The translations under genes were made by a program, and so were the position numbers. A stretch of 7,383 bases of DNA from T1Sed10-7 sp046540855 (GTDB lineage Bacteria > Actinomycetota > Nitriliruptoria > Nitriliruptorales > Nitriliruptoraceae): the NCBI GenBank assembly GCA_046540855.1, contig JBKHEJ010000141.1, positions 1 to 7,383 on the forward strand. The letters are read 5' to 3'. How positions within the stretch are numbered: the first letter of the stretch is position 1; each line of letters starts with the position of its first letter. Positions 5,014-7,383 of the stretch are shown here, piece by piece. The notes under the pieces are model-generated. The model was given only the letters and a program-made list of their open reading frames with translations. It made no database searches and was not told where the DNA came from.

Positions 5014-6348
5014 TCAGCGGCGCAGCTGCTCGAGGACGTCGAAGTAGCCGGGGAAGGTCTTCGCGACGCAGCCGGGGTCGGCGATGCGGATCCCGGGCGT
5101 GGTCAGGCCGAGCAGCGCGAAGCTCATCGCCATGCGGTGGTCGTCGTAGGTGGCCACCACGCCCGGGCGGGGGGTGCCGGGGTGGACGAGCAGGCCGTCC
5201 GGCTCCTCGCGCGCGTCGATCCCGAGGCGCGTGAGCTCGGTGACCACCGCGGCGATGCGGTCGGTCTCCTTGGCGCGGATGAACCCGATGCCGGTGATCC
5301 GGGTCGGCCCGTCCGCCGCGACCGCCACCGCGGCGAGGGTCTGGGCGGTGTCGGACATGGCCCCGAGGTCCACCTCGATGCCGCGCAGCCGCCCGGTGCC
5401 CACCACCTCCACGTGGTCGCTCCCGAGCTGCACCTCGGCGCCCATGCGGCCGAGCACCTCGGCGAAGGCGACGTCGCCCTGGCGGGAGGTGCGGCCGAGC
5501 CCGTCGATGCGCACCCGACCGCCGGTGAGCGCCGCGGCGGCGAGGAGGTAGCTGGCGGCGGAGGCGTCGGGCTCGATCGCGTACCGCCGGGCGCGGTAGC
5601 CGGTGCCCGGGACGTGGTAGGTGCGCTCGTCCACCCGCTCGAGCCGCGCCCCGAAGGCCGTGAGGACCTCGGCGGTGAGGGTGACGTAGGGCTCGGAGAC
5701 GAGCGCGGTGGTGAGCCGGACCGTGAGCCCCGCGGGCAGGACCGGTCCGAGCAGCAGCAGGCCGGACAGGAACTGGCTGGACACCTCGCCCGCCACGGCG
5801 ACGCTGCCGCCGTCGATCGGCCCGCCGGAGACGGTGACCGGCAGGTGCCCCGGCTGCCCGAGCTCGGTGACGGTGCAGCCGAGCTCGCGCAGCGCCACGA
5901 GGGCCGGCCCCATCGGCCGCCGCCGGAAGGCGTCCTGCCCGTCGAGGTAGCTTCTCCCCCGCACGCGAGCGAGCACCGGCGCGAGGAAGCGGGCGGTCGT
6001 GCCCGACAGGCGCACGTGCACCTCGGGGTCGGCCACCGGAGGGTGCCCCGCGACCCCGACGACCTCGAGCCGGGTCCCGGCGTCATGGACCTCGATCGGC
6101 ACCCCGAGCGCGCGCAGCCCGGCCCGCATCGCCCGGGTGTCGTCGGCGTCGAGCGCACCGGTCAGCGTCGAGGTGCCGGTGGCGAGCGCCGCGGCGACGA
6201 GCGCGCGGTTGGTCAGGCTCTTGGAGCCGGGCAGGACCACGGTCGTATCCGGCGGCCGCTCGAGCGGTCGGACCTCGTAGGGGTCGGGCAGCCGGCTCGC
6301 CTCCCCACCCACGTCCTCGGTCCCGCCCCCGCGCCCGTCCCCGTTCAC
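5014..6348 (-). CDS. aroA: 3-phosphoshikimate 1-carboxyvinyltransferase (EPSP synthase)
   Basis: The protein has 444 residues, normal length plus about 20 extra N-terminal residues rich in Gly and acidic side chains. It makes EPSP from shikimate-3-phosphate and phosphoenolpyruvate, the sixth step of the cytoplasmic shikimate pathway. Visible motifs: LPGSKSLTNRAL (39-50, shikimate-3-phosphate and PEP contacts), RLSGTTARF (113-121, PEP-binding loop), SSQFLSG (190-196), VSEPYVT (217-223), DASAASY (261-267, with D261 at the catalytic Asp position), IRAKETDRI (357-365), YDDHRMAMS (401-409) and CVAKTFPGYF (427-436). The loop has Leu-Ser where GNAGT enzymes have Asn-Ala, and Phe121 where E. coli has Pro101; the Phe is usual in actinobacterial enzymes as I recall. 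The GTG start at 6348 has GGAG 8 nt upstream and shares GTGA with the stop of the upstream frame, implying translational coupling with tyrA. Confidence 0.96.
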   Translation of the reverse strand: MNGDGRGGGTEDVGGEASRLPDPYEVRPLERPPDTTVVLPGSKSLTNRALVAAALATGTSTLTGALDADDTRAMRAGLRALGVPIEVHDAGTRLEVVGVAGHPPVADPEVHVRLSGTTARFLAPVLARVRGRSYLDGQDAFRRRPMGPALVALRELGCTVTELGQPGHLPVTVSGGPIDGGSVAVAGEVSSQFLSGLLLLGPVLPAGLTVRLTTALVSEPYVTLTAEVLTAFGARLERVDERTYHVPGTGYRARRYAIEPDASAASYLLAAAALTGGRVRIDGLGRTSRQGDVAFAEVLGRMGAEVQLGSDHVEVVGTGRLRGIEVDLGAMSDTAQTLAAVAVAADGPTRITGIGFIRAKETDRIAAVVTELTRLGIDAREEPDGLLVHPGTPRPGVVATYDDHRMAMSFALLGLTTPGIRIADPGCVAKTFPGYFDVLEQLRR

Positions 6349-6563
6349 GTCGCCGGCTCCACGTGGACGGCGAGGCCAGCCGCGTGCAGGACCTCCAGCG
6401 CCCGCGCGCGATCCTCCTCGGCGACCTGCAGCAGCAGCGCGCCCCGGCCGCCCGCACCGGCGTGGCGCAGCGCGAGGTCCTCGACGTTGATGCCGGCGGC
6501 GCCGAGCGCGGTCGTGGCGGTCGCCAGCTGGCCCGGCCGATCATCGAGCGGGACGACGAGGTC
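6345..6563 (-). other. tyrA: C-terminal ACT domain of prephenate dehydrogenase (remnant of tyrA)
   Basis: The last ~70 codons encode a typical amino-acid-binding ACT domain: DDRPGQLATATTALGAAGIN, then VEDLALRHA, a Gly-rich turn, GALLLQV and a final helix-strand ending in VEPAT. TyrA oxidatively decarboxylates prephenate in tyrosine synthesis, and in many Gram-positive bacteria it carries such a regulatory ACT domain at its C-terminus. Its position directly before aroA, with a 4-nt GTGA overlap, is what tyrA would show. The NAD-binding and prephenate-binding domains that should precede it are absent; M14 peptidase sequence is there instead. Confidence 0.75.
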
Positions 6564-7383
6564 GCCGGGCTGGACCGTCACGCGGGCCGTCTCGGTCGGT
6601 GCGTCGAGGCCGCCGGCGTAGCGGACGCCCCTCGCCGTCTGCTCCTGGCTCGCCCAGCCGTACGCGATGCCCTGCATGCGGTGGTGGTCCGCCAGCGCGC
6701 CGAGGCGGCCGGCGTCGCCGCGCACGGCGTAGGCGCGGACGGGCCCGGCGGGCGGCGTGGCGAAGTAGGCCGCGAACTGCTGGCGGACCTCGTCGGCGTT
6801 CCGGGCGACGGTGGCGACCGTCTCGAGCCCCGTCGCCACGTGGTTCCGGATCCGGTCGGCCAGCGTGAGCGTGTCGCCCTCGGCCGTCCGGATCGCCAGC
6901 CCGGCGCGGCCGCTGCCGCCCTGCTCGTAGGTCATCCCCACGGCCCCGTTGAACGTCGGCCACGTGTCGCCGTAGCCGGGGTAGAAGAGGTCGAACACCT
7001 CGCGCGTGAAGTAGAGCAGGCCCTCGCGGTCGAAGACCTCGGCGTTGGCCTGGCCGATCCGGGTCTGGAGCTCGCGCTGCCACGGGGTGATCCGGGCGTG
7101 GAACGGCTCGGCCGCCGGGGCGAAGTAGTACGGGCTGTCGACGCCCTGCTCGTGGAAGTCGACGTGGACGGCTGGGAGCCAGCGGTCGTAGAGGGCGAGG
7201 CGGGCGCGCGTCTCGGGCTGCGTGCCCCAGGCCCAGTCGCGGTTGAGGTCGAAGAGGTAGTGGTTGAACCGGCCGCCGGGCCACGGCTCGTCGTGCTCGC
7301 GGGCGTCGGGGTCGGGGTTCGGCTGCGCGCCGCGACGCTGGCGGTAGCCCTGGACGTAGCGCTCGCGGCCGTCCGGGTTGAGG
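6345..7383 (-). CDS. Hybrid frame: M14 zinc carboxypeptidase segment joined to a TyrA ACT domain (5' end cut by window edge)
   Basis: One uninterrupted frame of 345 codons runs in from the right edge. Its first part (7383 to about 6563) is an M14-family metallocarboxypeptidase, an enzyme that removes C-terminal amino acids using zinc. It shows NPDGRERY at the edge, FDLNRDW (substrate-binding Asn-Arg, near 7236-7253), VDFHEQGVDSPYYFAP (third zinc-ligand His at 7152-7154) and GAVGMTYEQGG (catalytic Glu at 6924-6926). The HxxE zinc ligands would lie beyond the edge. After VQPGDLVVPL the frame turns into DDRPGQLATATTALGAAGIN and continues as the ACT domain of prephenate dehydrogenase to the stop that overlaps aroA. 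The peptidase therefore lacks its C-terminal half and TyrA lacks its whole catalytic part. A GTG at 6998 is an internal codon, not a credible start. I judge a joined-sequence artefact or recombination more likely than a functional fusion. Confidence 0.8.
   Translation of the reverse strand, partial: LNPDGRERYVQGYRQRRGAQPNPDPDAREHDEPWPGGRFNHYLFDLNRDWAWGTQPETRARLALYDRWLPAVHVDFHEQGVDSPYYFAPAAEPFHARITPWQRELQTRIGQANAEVFDREGLLYFTREVFDLFYPGYGDTWPTFNGAVGMTYEQGGSGRAGLAIRTAEGDTLTLADRIRNHVATGLETVATVARNADEVRQQFAAYFATPPAGPVRAYAVRGDAGRLGALADHHRMQGIAYGWASQEQTARGVRYAGGLDAPTETARVTVQPGDLVVPLDDRPGQLATATTALGAAGINVEDLALRHAGAGGRGALLLQVAEEDRARALEVLHAAGLAVHVEPAT
6528..6563 (-). other. Junction between peptidase and ACT segments
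   Basis: The codons for DLVVPLDDRPGQ lie here. PGDLVVPL fits the strand that follows the catalytic domain in M14 enzymes of this type, and VVPLDDRPG fits the entry into a TyrA ACT domain. Two unrelated families therefore meet in a stretch compatible with both, without a frameshift. That pattern is expected when reads or molecules are joined through a short shared sequence. The exact breakpoint cannot be placed without both parent sequences. Confidence 0.6.

Noticed and set aside
5137..6621. Long plus-strand open frame of 494 codons opposite aroA and the hybrid gene
   Set aside because: It is antisense to clearly recognisable aroA, its translation is low-complexity (Gly, Arg, His, Glu), and such shadows are normal in very GC-rich coding DNA.
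6345..6998. Independent 217-residue gene starting at GTG 6998
   Set aside because: The frame continues upstream without a stop as recognisable M14 peptidase, and no ribosome binding site marks 6998, so it is an internal codon.
1..7383. CRISPR array, insertion sequence, integrase or defence genes
   Set aside because: No regularly spaced repeats, no terminal inverted repeats around a transposase and no such protein motifs were found on either strand.

Overview
The window is very GC-rich, with GTG starts, purine-rich ribosome binding sites and gene families that point to a high-GC actinobacterium. The strongest lineage signals are a GarA/OdhI-type FHA protein, an FtsR-type MerR regulator beside gcvH, and a fused cytidylate kinase-Der GTPase. 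A deep-branching class is possible, but this is inference and cannot be settled from the sequence alone. Every gene I can support lies on the minus strand, so genes are transcribed from the right edge to the left; the long plus-strand frames are antisense shadows.

In transcription order (right to left): a hybrid reading frame at 6345-7383, cut by the right edge; aroA (EPSP synthase, shikimate pathway), which overlaps it by 4 nt; a 174-nt gap with a possible promoter; cmk-der (pyrimidine nucleotide kinase fused to a ribosome-assembly GTPase); a short gap with a plausible tRNA promoter; tRNA-Pro(GGG) followed within 4 nt by a strong 11-bp hairpin; a CDP-alcohol phosphatidyltransferase (phospholipid head-group synthesis); gcvH (lipoyl carrier of the glycine cleavage system); a 191-nt gap with two abutting 14-bp palindromes; garA (phospho-switched regulator of 2-oxoglutarate/glutamate metabolism); and ftsR, overlapping garA by 4 nt and cut by the left edge. 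The left half resembles the mycobacterial pgsA2 ... gcvH-garA-Rv1828 neighbourhood, and the tyrA-aroA-cmk-der order is a common bacterial arrangement.

The outstanding anomaly is the right-hand 1.04 kb. The last ~70 codons before aroA encode the C-terminal ACT domain of a prephenate dehydrogenase (TyrA), which is what should precede aroA. The rest of the same open frame is not TyrA but an M14-family zinc carboxypeptidase, with NPDGR, DLNRDW, DFHEQG and MTYEQGG motifs, of a type I associate from memory with Bacteroidota/Rhodothermota. The two parts join in frame inside a short stretch (about 6528-6563) that reads plausibly as either protein. The simplest explanation is a chimeric contig end or a microhomology-mediated join; a genuine gene fusion is the less likely but testable alternative.

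No CRISPR array, insertion sequence, phage gene or defence system is visible. Apart from the right end, this is a compact housekeeping region. The intergenic structure upstream of garA and the zinc-ribbon form of GarA are the other points worth checking.
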